From assembly GCA_900548185.1 (NCBI GenBank), contig URJJ01000009.1, forward strand, positions 1 to 60,654: 60,654 bases of DNA, written 5' to 3'. The stretch's first letter is position 1, and every line of letters starts with the position of its first letter. Positions 33,159-41,494 of the stretch are shown piece by piece. The notes beneath the pieces were generated by a model. It did no database searches. It was not told the origin of the DNA and saw only the letters and a program-made list of their open reading frames with translations. The stretch is from an uncultured Opitutales bacterium (GTDB taxonomy: Bacteria > Verrucomicrobiota > Verrucomicrobiia > Opitutales > Intestinicryptomonadaceae). The position numbers were made by a program, and so were the translations under genes.

Positions 33159-33965
33159 ATGAAATTCTTCAAATTCCTACCAGTATTCACCGCAGCAGCC
33201 CTGTCGGCCGCGCCCTCGCAGCAGAACCCGGTCGGCGACGTGGGCGACATCCTGCGCCTCGGCAAGAGCAGCTACATGGTCGTCTTCGACTTCAACTCCT
33301 ACCCCAAGTACGAGGAGTTCCAGCGCAACGCGCAGATAATGAAAAACGCAAACGCGGCCATAGCCGCAGTGAACGCGAAGCTCGAGGCGGAAAAGGACGA
33401 GGCCGCAAAGCAGAGCCTCGCCCTCCAGCTAAAGCAGCTCAAGGACGAGTTTGAAATAAACGACCAGACAATGCAGCGCGGCTACAACTTTTCCAGCAAC
33501 CGCCAGTACCTTGTCATGTTTCTCAAGACGAACATATGCGTGCCCGTCTCCGACGAGGAGTTTTCCGAATACAAGTTCAAGGACGGCACAAAAATAGACC
33601 CGATGAGCATCGTAAAGCAGGGCGGCAGGCGGTTCAGCCGCAAGTTCACCCTCGAAGGCCCCAGGGAAAACGACGAGTTCCAGCGGGTGCTCCGCTTCTC
33701 GATGGCGACCCGCGCGGAAATGGCAGAGCTCAGGAAAAAACTCGACAACAACACCGACATGGACGAGCTTGCCAAAATATCCGAAAAGCTTGCGGCAAAC
33801 GAGAAGGCGCTGCGCGAAAACGACGAAATCATGCTGAAAAAATACGGCCTCCAGGACGGGCAGTCGTACATGATAGAGATTGAAAAGTCGAAGCTGCTTC
33901 TGCTTCTCACCCCGGAGGAGCTGTCAAAAATAGAGGCCGCCCGCGCCGCCGGACAGTCCGAATAA
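33159..33965 (+). CDS. Exported coiled-coil hypothetical protein
   Basis: 268 aa with a short signal peptide (MKFFKFLPVFTAAALSAAPS). It has two helical coiled-coil stretches, one at about 55-105 (NAKLEAEKDEAAKQSLALQLKQLK) and one at about 190-225 (AEMAELRKKLDNNTDMDELAKISEKL), each followed by a similar strand-rich segment. The two halves look like a tandem repeat of coiled coil plus small beta domain: compare RGYNFSSNRQYLVMFLKTNICVPVSDEEF with KYGLQDGQSYMIEIEKSKLLLLLTPEEL. It lies in a three-gene set with its neighbours. Function unknown. Confidence 0.65.
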   Translation: MKFFKFLPVFTAAALSAAPSQQNPVGDVGDILRLGKSSYMVVFDFNSYPKYEEFQRNAQIMKNANAAIAAVNAKLEAEKDEAAKQSLALQLKQLKDEFEINDQTMQRGYNFSSNRQYLVMFLKTNICVPVSDEEFSEYKFKDGTKIDPMSIVKQGGRRFSRKFTLEGPRENDEFQRVLRFSMATRAEMAELRKKLDNNTDMDELAKISEKLAANEKALRENDEIMLKKYGLQDGQSYMIEIEKSKLLLLLTPEELSKIEAARAAGQSE

Positions 33966-33988
33966 CCCCCCCTTTACCCCACCCCCCG

Positions 33989-34510
33989 ATGCAAGAGCAA
34001 AAGACAGATTCAGAACTCCTATCTATAATCCAGCAGGAGAAATTCGTGGCGTTTTTCGACTTCAGAAAGACGGACGACTCCCGCCAGAGCATGCTTGACG
34101 GCCTCTGCAAGATAGCCGAGCCGCGCGGCGGCGACATCCGCTACTACTCGGTGACCCTCATATTTGACACCCCCAGCGAGGCCAAGCGCGAAATGGCCGT
34201 GAAAACGGTCGAGAGGCTCTCAAGGAACGCCTTCCGCGTCCCGATGCCGGACGTCTATGCCGTAACGAGCGTCCCAAGCTCGGTGATAGCCCCCGCAGAC
34301 CACTACATGCACCAGATAGACGTCATCCTGAAGCCCGGCTCAAAGACGACTACGAAGGAGGCCGTAAACGCAATAGCCCACGTGCTGCGCCATGCGGCCG
34401 GGCTGGACACGGAACTGCCGCAGTGGTGGTCGGACGAGGAAGCCCCGGAACGCACCGAGCAGGAGTCGAAAAACCTGGCGGGGCGCATCAAGGCCTTTTT
34501 GGGAATATAG
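33989..34510 (+). CDS. Hypothetical cytoplasmic protein
   Basis: 173 aa, with no signal peptide or membrane helix. An alpha/beta pattern is visible (KFVAFFDFRKTDD, YYSVTLIFDTPSEAKREMAVKTVERL, MHQIDVILKPGSKTTTKEAVNAIAHVL), but no family is recognised. It lies 23 bp downstream of the exported coiled-coil gene and is the last of the set. A GC-rich palindrome (34513-34526) followed a few bases later by TTTTT could terminate the unit. Confidence 0.6.
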   Translation: MQEQKTDSELLSIIQQEKFVAFFDFRKTDDSRQSMLDGLCKIAEPRGGDIRYYSVTLIFDTPSEAKREMAVKTVERLSRNAFRVPMPDVYAVTSVPSSVIAPADHYMHQIDVILKPGSKTTTKEAVNAIAHVLRHAAGLDTELPQWWSDEEAPERTEQESKNLAGRIKAFLGI

Positions 34511-34701
34511 CCGCCCGGCGCCGGGCCGCCGTTTTTCAGCCCCGCCGGCCGCCCCGATGCGCATCCATTTTGCCCCCCGGACGGCGCGCGCCCGCCGGAA
34601 TCACCCCGGCGCAGCCCGGAAAATTCGCGCCGGGCCCCGAGGCTTATTGACCGCCGCCGGTTTTTGTGAAACATTCGCATTCCAAAAAAACAGCGCCGGA
34701 C

Positions 34702-35775
34702 ATGAACGTATCAGATTTGGACTATTTTCTCCCGAAGGAGCGCATCGCGCAGTTTCCCGCGCAGAAGCGCGACGAGTCGCGGCTTCTCGTGTACAGGCGC
34801 TCCGACGGAAGCGTGGAGCACCGCCGATTTGCGGAGCTGGATTCCATAATCCCGCCCGGCACCGACTTTGTAAGAAACGACGCGGCGGTCCTCAAGGCGC
34901 GGATTTTTGCAAAGAGGCCGACGGGCGGGGCTGTCGAATGCCTGCTTCTCTCCCCTGCGGCGGAAGGGCTTTGGAGGGTGATGTTGCGGCCTGGCAAGAA
35001 GCTTCCCGAAGGCTCGTCGTTCGGCATCGACGGGCTCTTTGAGGCCCGGGTTGAAGAGAAGTTCCCGGACGGCCAGGCCCTCGTAAAATTCAGCCTCGGG
35101 CGCCACGATAGCGTGATAGCCCTGAGCGAGGAAATCGGCGCCGTCCCCCTGCCGCCATACATAGAGCGGGACCAGAGAAGCCCCGCCTACGACCGCCGCG
35201 CCGACAACGAGCGCTACGAGACAGTCTATGCCGACCCCTCAAAGCGCGTGGCTGCGGCCGCGCCCACTGCGGGGCTGCACTTTACAGACGCGCTCTGCGG
35301 AAGGCTGGAGGCGGCCGGGTCCCGTTTCCATTCCGTCACGCTCCACGTCGGCCTCGGAACCTTCCAGCCGATAAAGGGCGACAGCGTCGAAAACCACCGG
35401 ATGCACTCTGAAATATACGAAATACCCGCCGAAACCGCCGAGATTCTGCGCGCCAGAAGGGCGCCCATAACGATGGTGGGGACTACGTCGCTCAGGGCCT
35501 CGGAGGACTTCTGCCGCAAAAATCCGGAGCTCGCCCCCGGGGAGGGGTATGTCGGCAGCGCCTCGCTGTTTGTCCATCCCCCGCAAAGGATAGTGTCTGC
35601 GGACGCGCTAATCACGAACTTCCACCTGCCGCGCTCCACCCTCATGTGCCTCGTTGGAGCGTTCATCTCTCCGGGCGAGGAGTGGGGAATCGGGAGGCTC
35701 AAGGAAATCTACGCGCTCGCCATATCCGAGGGGTACAAGTTCTTCTCATACGGCGACGCGATGCTGATTCTATGA
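34702..35775 (+). CDS. queA: S-adenosylmethionine:tRNA ribosyltransferase-isomerase (QueA)
   Basis: Transfers the ribosyl part of SAM to preQ1 in tRNA to make epoxyqueuosine. From MNVSDLDYFLP at 34702 it is 357 aa, the usual length. Family features include the start DLDYFLPKERIAQFP, the central AAPTAGLHFT, then HVGLGTFQPI, HSEIYEI and NFHLPRSTLMCLV near the end. The 12 residues before this start in the open frame are not conserved in the family. Its pathway partner tgt is at 58369-59475, about 23 kb away. Confidence 0.96.
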   Translation: MNVSDLDYFLPKERIAQFPAQKRDESRLLVYRRSDGSVEHRRFAELDSIIPPGTDFVRNDAAVLKARIFAKRPTGGAVECLLLSPAAEGLWRVMLRPGKKLPEGSSFGIDGLFEARVEEKFPDGQALVKFSLGRHDSVIALSEEIGAVPLPPYIERDQRSPAYDRRADNERYETVYADPSKRVAAAAPTAGLHFTDALCGRLEAAGSRFHSVTLHVGLGTFQPIKGDSVENHRMHSEIYEIPAETAEILRARRAPITMVGTTSLRASEDFCRKNPELAPGEGYVGSASLFVHPPQRIVSADALITNFHLPRSTLMCLVGAFISPGEEWGIGRLKEIYALAISEGYKFFSYGDAMLIL

Positions 35776-35933
35776 GGCGCCTCCATGCGCCCGCGCGCCA
35801 AAATTCGGCTGCGGCGCTCAAAATTCTTGCAGATTCCGGAAATTTGCTTTCGACTTTTCCGATATAAAACCAGTCCGCGCCGCCGGGCCGGACGCACTCC
35901 ACCCCAAAAAACGCCGGGAAGGGGACGGCTGCG

Positions 35934-37463
35934 ATGCATGCATTCATAAACCATATAACAGACCTCACGATAACATCCGAAAACGTCCTTCTGGTCGGTT
36001 CGGTGCTCCTGTTTTTGAGCGTTCTTGCGGGCAAGGCCGGATACAAGATAGGCATCCCGATACTGCTGCTTTTTCTGGGGGTCGGGATGCTGGTCGGAAG
36101 CGACGGGCTCGGCATAGAGTTTGAAAGCCCGGCAATAGCCCAGTTCATAGGCGTGGTGGCCCTGAGCATAATACTGTTTTCGGGCGGCATGGACACCAAG
36201 TATTCGGACATAAGGCCGGTGTGGAAGCAGGGAGTGGTGCTGGCGACCTTCGGCGTGCTTTTGACGGCGGGGCTTACGGGCGGCTTCATATACGCGCTCT
36301 CCGGATGGATAGGCGGGGAGTTCAGGCTGACGCTGGCAGAATCCATGCTCCTCGCCTCAGTTATGTCTTCCACCGACTCGGCCTCGGTCTTCTCCCTACT
36401 GCGCTCGAAGGGCCTGAACCTCGACCGGAACCTGCGGGCCACGCTGGAGCTTGAAAGCGGCAGCAACGACCCCATGGCCTACATGCTCACGATACTCTTC
36501 ATCCAGATAATAAATGAAGGCTCCACCGAATTCGGGCCCGCCGCGGCGGACTTCGCAGTCCAACTGACAGTCGGCGGCGCGCTCGGCTACCTGCTGGGGC
36601 GCCTGACCATATACTGGCTGAACAAGATAAACGTAAATAACGCCTCCCTCTACTCCATCCTGCTTCTAGCCTTCGTCCTCTTCACATTCGCCTTCACCGA
36701 CGCCCTCGGCGGGAACGGCTATCTTGCGGTTTACCTTGCCGGCCTGGTCGTCGGGAACCGCAAGTTTGTGCACAAGCGCACGATACTCACTTTCTTTGAA
36801 AGCTTCGCCTGGCTATGGCAGATAGTCATGTTCCTGGCCCTTGGGCTTCTGGTAAACCCCCGCGAACTGCTGCCGGTGGCGGGCGTCGGCCTTGCGATAG
36901 GGGCGTTTATGATAGTGCTGGGAAGGCCGCTTGGCGTGCTGCTTTGCCTGCTGCCTTTTAAAATGCCGAAAGCCGAGCGGGCATACGTATCGTGGGTTGG
37001 CCTGAGGGGGGCCGTGCCGATTATTTTTGCGACCTACCCGCTACTTGCAAACATCGAGCAGGCGCACCTGATTTTCAACGTCGTATTCTTCATAACGATA
37101 ATGTCGCTGCTGGTGCAGGGCACTACGGTCGGGTTCGCCGCCGGGAGGCTCGGCCTCATAAAAGACGGCGCCATCGCCGGGGACGAATTCGGGGTCGAGC
37201 TTTCAGAGGACATAAAAAGCACCATGTCTGAAATAGAGCTGGTGCCGGCTATGCTCGAAAACGGGGCGAGGCTCATGGACATGAAGCTGCCCGGCAACAC
37301 CCTCGTCGTCATGGTCAAGCGTGACGGCAACTACTTCGTCCCCCAGGGCAACACGCAGCTCGCCCCCGGGGACAAAATGCTGGTGATATCCGACAACGCC
37401 GAGGAGCTCTCAAAGCTCTACGCGAAATTCGGCATTGAAAGCTACACTGTGGAAAAAAACTGA
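35934..37463 (+). CDS. Potassium/proton antiporter, CPA1 family with RCK-C domain (CvrA/NhaP2-like)
   Basis: 509-aa inner-membrane cation/proton antiporter. About 12 membrane helices cover residues 15-405. The conserved acidic stretch ESGSNDPMAYMLT contains the ND motif of CPA1 exchangers. The last 90 residues (VPAMLENGARLMDMKLPGNTLVVMV..LAPGDKMLVIS) form a TrkA-C/RCK_C ligand-binding domain, typical of NhaP2/CvrA, which exchange K+ for H+ and help in volume and pH control. It is closed by a terminator 15 bp after the stop. Confidence 0.9.
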   Translation: MHAFINHITDLTITSENVLLVGSVLLFLSVLAGKAGYKIGIPILLLFLGVGMLVGSDGLGIEFESPAIAQFIGVVALSIILFSGGMDTKYSDIRPVWKQGVVLATFGVLLTAGLTGGFIYALSGWIGGEFRLTLAESMLLASVMSSTDSASVFSLLRSKGLNLDRNLRATLELESGSNDPMAYMLTILFIQIINEGSTEFGPAAADFAVQLTVGGALGYLLGRLTIYWLNKINVNNASLYSILLLAFVLFTFAFTDALGGNGYLAVYLAGLVVGNRKFVHKRTILTFFESFAWLWQIVMFLALGLLVNPRELLPVAGVGLAIGAFMIVLGRPLGVLLCLLPFKMPKAERAYVSWVGLRGAVPIIFATYPLLANIEQAHLIFNVVFFITIMSLLVQGTTVGFAAGRLGLIKDGAIAGDEFGVELSEDIKSTMSEIELVPAMLENGARLMDMKLPGNTLVVMVKRDGNYFVPQGNTQLAPGDKMLVISDNAEELSKLYAKFGIESYTVEKN

Positions 37464-37477
37464 CCCCGGCGGGTGTT

Positions 37478-37511
37478 TCCGCCCCCTCCGGGCAGGCAGG
37501 GGCGGATTTTT
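37478..37511 (+). terminator. Terminator after antiporter
   Basis: The perfect 8-bp stem TCCGCCCC/GGGGCGGA (37478-37485 with 37499-37506) is followed by TTTTT. It lies between the antiporter stop and the recQ start. Confidence 0.85.
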
Positions 37512-37565
37512 GGAAAATTTTTCTCGAAAGAATCCGGAAAAAGGCGATTATCCGACCCTTTCGAC

Positions 37566-39719
37566 ATGAGCCGCCCAGACATCGCCAAAGCCCTCGCCGC
37601 ACACTTCGGCCACACCTCTTTCAGGAAGCCGCAGCGGGAGGTCGTGGAATCGGTCGTCTCCGGCCGGGACACCCTTGCGATAATGCCCACGGGCGGCGGC
37701 AAAAGCTTGTGCTACCAGCTTCCGGCAGTCGTCTCCGACGGGGTGGCGCTCGTCGTATCCCCGCTCATAGCCCTGATGAAGGACCAGGTGGACGCCCTCT
37801 CAAAAAAGGGCATCCCCGCCGCAATGATAAACAGCTCCCAGTCCTGGGCGGAGCAGAAGGGGGCGATGGACGCCATGCGCTCGGGAGCGCTGAAGCTCGT
37901 GTACATAGCCCCGGAGCGCTTCAGGGCGCAGAGTTTCACGCGCTCGCTTGCGGGGGTGAAAATATCGCTTTTTGCCGTTGACGAGGCGCACTGCATAAGC
38001 CAGTGGGGCCACGACTTCCGCCCCGACTACATGCGCCTGCGCGAGGCCCTCGAAACCCTCGGGCGCCCACCGTGCGCCGCCTTCACCGCGACGGCGACGC
38101 CGGAAGTGAAAGGCGACATTATATCGCAGCTCGACATGCGCTCGCCCGCAGTGTTCGTCTCGGGGTTCGCGCGCCCCAACTTAAGCTTCAACGTAACGCA
38201 GGTCTCGGGGCGGGCCGAAAAGGACGCAAAGACGCGGGAGCTGATTGCGAAATTCAAAACCGGCATAATATACTGCTCGACGCGCAAGAGCGCCGAAGAC
38301 GTCTCAAAGGGGCTTGCGCTCGACTCCATACCGCACGTGCTCTACCACGGCGGGATGACGCCCGCGCAGCGCGACGAGGCCCAGGACGAATTCGTGTCCG
38401 GAAGGGCCGACGTTGCAGTGGCAACAAACGCCTTCGGCATGGGCATAGACCGCCCCGACATACGCTTCGTCTGCCACCACGACCTGCCGGGGAGCGTAGA
38501 GGCATTCTATCAGGAGGCGGGAAGGGCCGGGCGCGACGGCGGGCCGGCGCGGTGCGAAATGCTCTTTTCTTACGCCGACAAGCGCGTGCAGGACTTTTTC
38601 ATAGAGGGGGCAAACCCGAGGATAGCCGAAATAAGGGCGGTCTATTCGGCAATATGCGCCGCGGCGGGGAGCGACGGCACCGCCTCAATTTCGATAGACG
38701 ATATGGCGGATGCGGCAAACGCAGCGGCGGGGAGGAAGGCCCTCAGCTCCATGTCGGCGGCAAGCGCGGTCTCGCTGCTTAAAAAGCACGGCTTCATAGA
38801 AAGGCTGGACGCCCCGTCGGGCCCCGGCAGGCTTACAAGGCTCATCGGCCCCGCCCTTCCGCCCTCGCACATAGTCTTTCCGCCGGGAATGCTTGAGGAA
38901 AAGCGCAGGCGCGACGAGCAGAAGCTGAAGGACCTCCTGCGCTTCGCATATTCGCGCGGCTGCCGCCAGGAATGGATACTCGGATACTTCGGCGAGGCCG
39001 ACGCCTCGCCCTGCGGCAGGTGCGACCGGTGCGCCTCCGGCCGCGCTGAACCCGCCGCGCCCCTTTCGGGAGAAGCCCTGGAGGACGTGCGCAAGGCCCT
39101 GAGCGGAATCGCCAGAATGTCCTTTAAAACCGGCAGGCGCGAATGGGCCCCGCGCTTCGGCAGGGACAGGATAGCAAAGAGCCTGTGCGGAAGCCGGGAC
39201 GCCAGAATCCTTGAGGCGGGGCTAGACAGGGTTTCGACCTACGGGATTCTCAAGGAGCGCGGCAAAGCCTACGTAGGCTCCCTCATAGACGCCCTGCTGG
39301 ACGCGGGGCTGGCTGAGATTTCGGACGGGGAATACCCCCTGCTTGGCATAACCCCCAAAGGGGTGGAAGTCATGCTGGGCGGGCTTGTCCCTTCAATGGA
39401 CATCCCGAAACCGGCGGGCGGAGGGCGCGTCAGGGCGCGGCCTGCGGCGGGTGGCTCGGCGGATGCCGGCGAGCCGGAATATCCCGAGCTCTACTCGCGC
39501 CTGGTGGAGCTTAGAAACGCCGTGAGGCGCGCGCGCGGAAACCCTCCAATATATGCTCTCTTTCCGAACCAGGTGCTGAAAAACCTCGCAAACCTCCGCC
39601 CCGCCGACGCGGAAGAGGCCATGAAGATAAAGGGGATAGGCCCTCAGAAGGCGCAAACCCTGCTGCCCCCGTTTCTGGACGAGATAAGAAAGTTCGAGCG
39701 CGAAAACGGCCTCGCCTAG
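37566..39719 (+). CDS. recQ: ATP-dependent DNA helicase RecQ
   Basis: 3'-to-5' DNA helicase for recombination repair. The ATG at 37566 (MSRPDIAKAL) gives 717 aa; the frame from 37473 runs through the terminator and is not used. Motifs are Walker A MPTGGGKS, DEAH in VDEAHCISQWGHDFRPDY, SF2 motif VI QEAGRAGRDG, the zinc cysteines (GCRQEWI ... CGRCDRC) with a winged-helix RQC region, and a C-terminal HRDC domain (PIYALFPNQVLKNLA ... KGIGPQKA). All domains are intact. Confidence 0.95.
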   Translation: MSRPDIAKALAAHFGHTSFRKPQREVVESVVSGRDTLAIMPTGGGKSLCYQLPAVVSDGVALVVSPLIALMKDQVDALSKKGIPAAMINSSQSWAEQKGAMDAMRSGALKLVYIAPERFRAQSFTRSLAGVKISLFAVDEAHCISQWGHDFRPDYMRLREALETLGRPPCAAFTATATPEVKGDIISQLDMRSPAVFVSGFARPNLSFNVTQVSGRAEKDAKTRELIAKFKTGIIYCSTRKSAEDVSKGLALDSIPHVLYHGGMTPAQRDEAQDEFVSGRADVAVATNAFGMGIDRPDIRFVCHHDLPGSVEAFYQEAGRAGRDGGPARCEMLFSYADKRVQDFFIEGANPRIAEIRAVYSAICAAAGSDGTASISIDDMADAANAAAGRKALSSMSAASAVSLLKKHGFIERLDAPSGPGRLTRLIGPALPPSHIVFPPGMLEEKRRRDEQKLKDLLRFAYSRGCRQEWILGYFGEADASPCGRCDRCASGRAEPAAPLSGEALEDVRKALSGIARMSFKTGRREWAPRFGRDRIAKSLCGSRDARILEAGLDRVSTYGILKERGKAYVGSLIDALLDAGLAEISDGEYPLLGITPKGVEVMLGGLVPSMDIPKPAGGGRVRARPAAGGSADAGEPEYPELYSRLVELRNAVRRARGNPPIYALFPNQVLKNLANLRPADAEEAMKIKGIGPQKAQTLLPPFLDEIRKFERENGLA

Positions 39720-39730
39720 GCGGGGCGCGC

Positions 39731-39764
39731 AAAAAAAGCCGGGGAGCGCCCCCGGCCTTTTTTT
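39731..39764. terminator. Bidirectional terminator between recQ and nhaD
   Basis: The stem GCCGGGG/CCCCGGC (39738-39756) has seven A residues on its left and seven T residues on its right, so it serves the convergent genes on both strands. Confidence 0.92.
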
Positions 39765-39784
39765 GCGCTCGGCAATGCGGCGCA

Positions 39785-41221
39785 TCAAAAGAACACGAGC
39801 CTCTGGAGAAGGAAAGTGAGAATCCCCGCCGCGTAGCCTGCCAGGGCCAGAAGCGATATGTTCTTCAGGTACCAGAAGAAGTTCATGCGCTCAAGCCCCA
39901 TGACGACGACGCCCGCCGCAGAGCCTATTATGAGGATGCTGCCGCCCGTGCCTGCGCAGAATGTGAGAAGCTGCCAGAACACGCCGTCTTGAACGAAGTT
40001 TGCCATATACGCAGGGTCGGCGGCGGCTGCGGCGGCCTCCGGCGAAAGGAGCGGATACATGCCCATGGCGGCAGCCACGAGCGGGACGTTGTCCACTATG
40101 GAGCTCAGAACGCCGATTGCAGAATTTATCAGGTAGGGGTTGTGCAGCCTGCCGTCGAGGAAGGCCGCAGCCGTGTGCAGCACGCCCGCGCACTCAAGGG
40201 CAGCCACGGCCATCAGTATGCCGAGGAAAAACAGGATGGTCGGCATGTCTATCCTGGTGAGGACAAACGGGATGCGGTGCTGCTGGGCGTGGGGTATGGC
40301 CTTGTTGCGGTTATATACAATTTCAGTATAGACCCACATCAGCCCAAGCGCAAGCAGGATGCCCATAAACGGGGGGAGGTGCGTGACGGCCTTGAAAAGC
40401 GGGACCGAAACCAGGCAGGCGACGCCGAGGACCAGTATTGAAAGCCTGGCCGGAGCGGGGAGCCTCACCGGATGGCCGGACTCCGACTTCGCGCGCAGCT
40501 CCTCCGGCGGGGAAACCTCGCCCTTCAGGCGGGCGGACACAAAAAGAAGCGGCACAAGCATCGACACAAATGACGGCAGGAAGAGGTGGGTCAGGAGGTA
40601 GAAGCTCGTGACGTTCTCGTTTATCCATAGCATTATTGTGGTAATGTCCCCTATCGGAGTCCACGCCCCGCCGCTGTTTGCGGCTATCACCACGATGCCC
40701 GCAAAGAGCCACCTGTCCTTTTTGGAGCTGACGAGCTTCCGAAGGAGCATAATCATCACTATCGCAGTCGTGAGGTTGTCGAGGACTGCGGACATGAAAA
40801 AGGAAATCATCGCTATCATCCACAGGAGCCTGCGCTTGTCCCGAGTGGCGATGTGGCGCGTTATTATGGCAAAGCCCCCGTGCGCGTCGATGAGCTCGAC
40901 TATCGTCATTGCGCACAGCAAATAAAACAGTATGCTCGATATGTCCCCGAGGTGGTTTATCGCCTGCCACTGGCCCACGAAGGCGGAAACCTGCTCCCGC
41001 AGGGCGGCCGAAGCGCTTTCGGGATTTGCGGCGAGGAACATTTCAAAGGCCCGGCGGTTCGTCTCGACTATCTGGGCGTCCCCGCAGAACATGTACATGG
41101 TCCAAAGCAAAACGCCCAGAACTATGGCGGTCGCCGCCTTGTTTATGCCGACATAGTGCTCGAGGGCAATCAGCAGGTAGCCCCCGACAAACAGTATTAT
41201 CATCGCCGCTATCATGTGCAA
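39785..41221 (-). CDS. nhaD: NhaD-type sodium/proton antiporter
   Basis: 478-aa membrane protein of the ion transporter superfamily, exchanging Na+ (or Li+) for H+. About 12 helices are visible. Family segments include SAVLDNLTTAIVM, ANSGGAWTPIGDITTIMLW, and the late GVLSSIVDNVPLVAAAMGMYP. The two half-sites with N/D-rich helix breaks (DNLT and DNVP) are typical of NhaD. It is monocistronic and shares a bidirectional terminator with recQ. Confidence 0.92.
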   Translation of the reverse strand: MHMIAAMIILFVGGYLLIALEHYVGINKAATAIVLGVLLWTMYMFCGDAQIVETNRRAFEMFLAANPESASAALREQVSAFVGQWQAINHLGDISSILFYLLCAMTIVELIDAHGGFAIITRHIATRDKRRLLWMIAMISFFMSAVLDNLTTAIVMIMLLRKLVSSKKDRWLFAGIVVIAANSGGAWTPIGDITTIMLWINENVTSFYLLTHLFLPSFVSMLVPLLFVSARLKGEVSPPEELRAKSESGHPVRLPAPARLSILVLGVACLVSVPLFKAVTHLPPFMGILLALGLMWVYTEIVYNRNKAIPHAQQHRIPFVLTRIDMPTILFFLGILMAVAALECAGVLHTAAAFLDGRLHNPYLINSAIGVLSSIVDNVPLVAAAMGMYPLLSPEAAAAAADPAYMANFVQDGVFWQLLTFCAGTGGSILIIGSAAGVVVMGLERMNFFWYLKNISLLALAGYAAGILTFLLQRLVFF

Positions 41222-41406
41222 AAACCTTTCAGAAACGCAAAAATATACGCAAAAACAATCCTCTCATTTCATCATAAAAGAACAGAACAGTCAAGGAGAA
41301 GTTTGCGTTTTTGAATTTTGAAATGCCCAAGCGGAAACCGCGCAAAAACGCCCGGAAAATTTCCCCGGGCGCGCCGCCGCCCTCCCCTGCCGGCGATTGG
41401 AAAGGG

Positions 41407-41437
41407 AAAACGCCCGCGCGAAAAGCCCGCGCGGGCG
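41407..41437 (-). terminator. Terminator of the csoR-copper ATPase operon
   Basis: The perfect 10-bp stem CGCCCGCGCG/CGCGCGGGCG (41411-41420 with 41428-41437) is followed on the minus strand by TTTT. It lies about 58 bp past the ATPase stop. Confidence 0.75.
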
Positions 41438-41494
41438 CCTGAAACCTGCGCCGTTTTTTAATCCGGGAATCCCGGCGCGGCCGCCGGATTTTGC

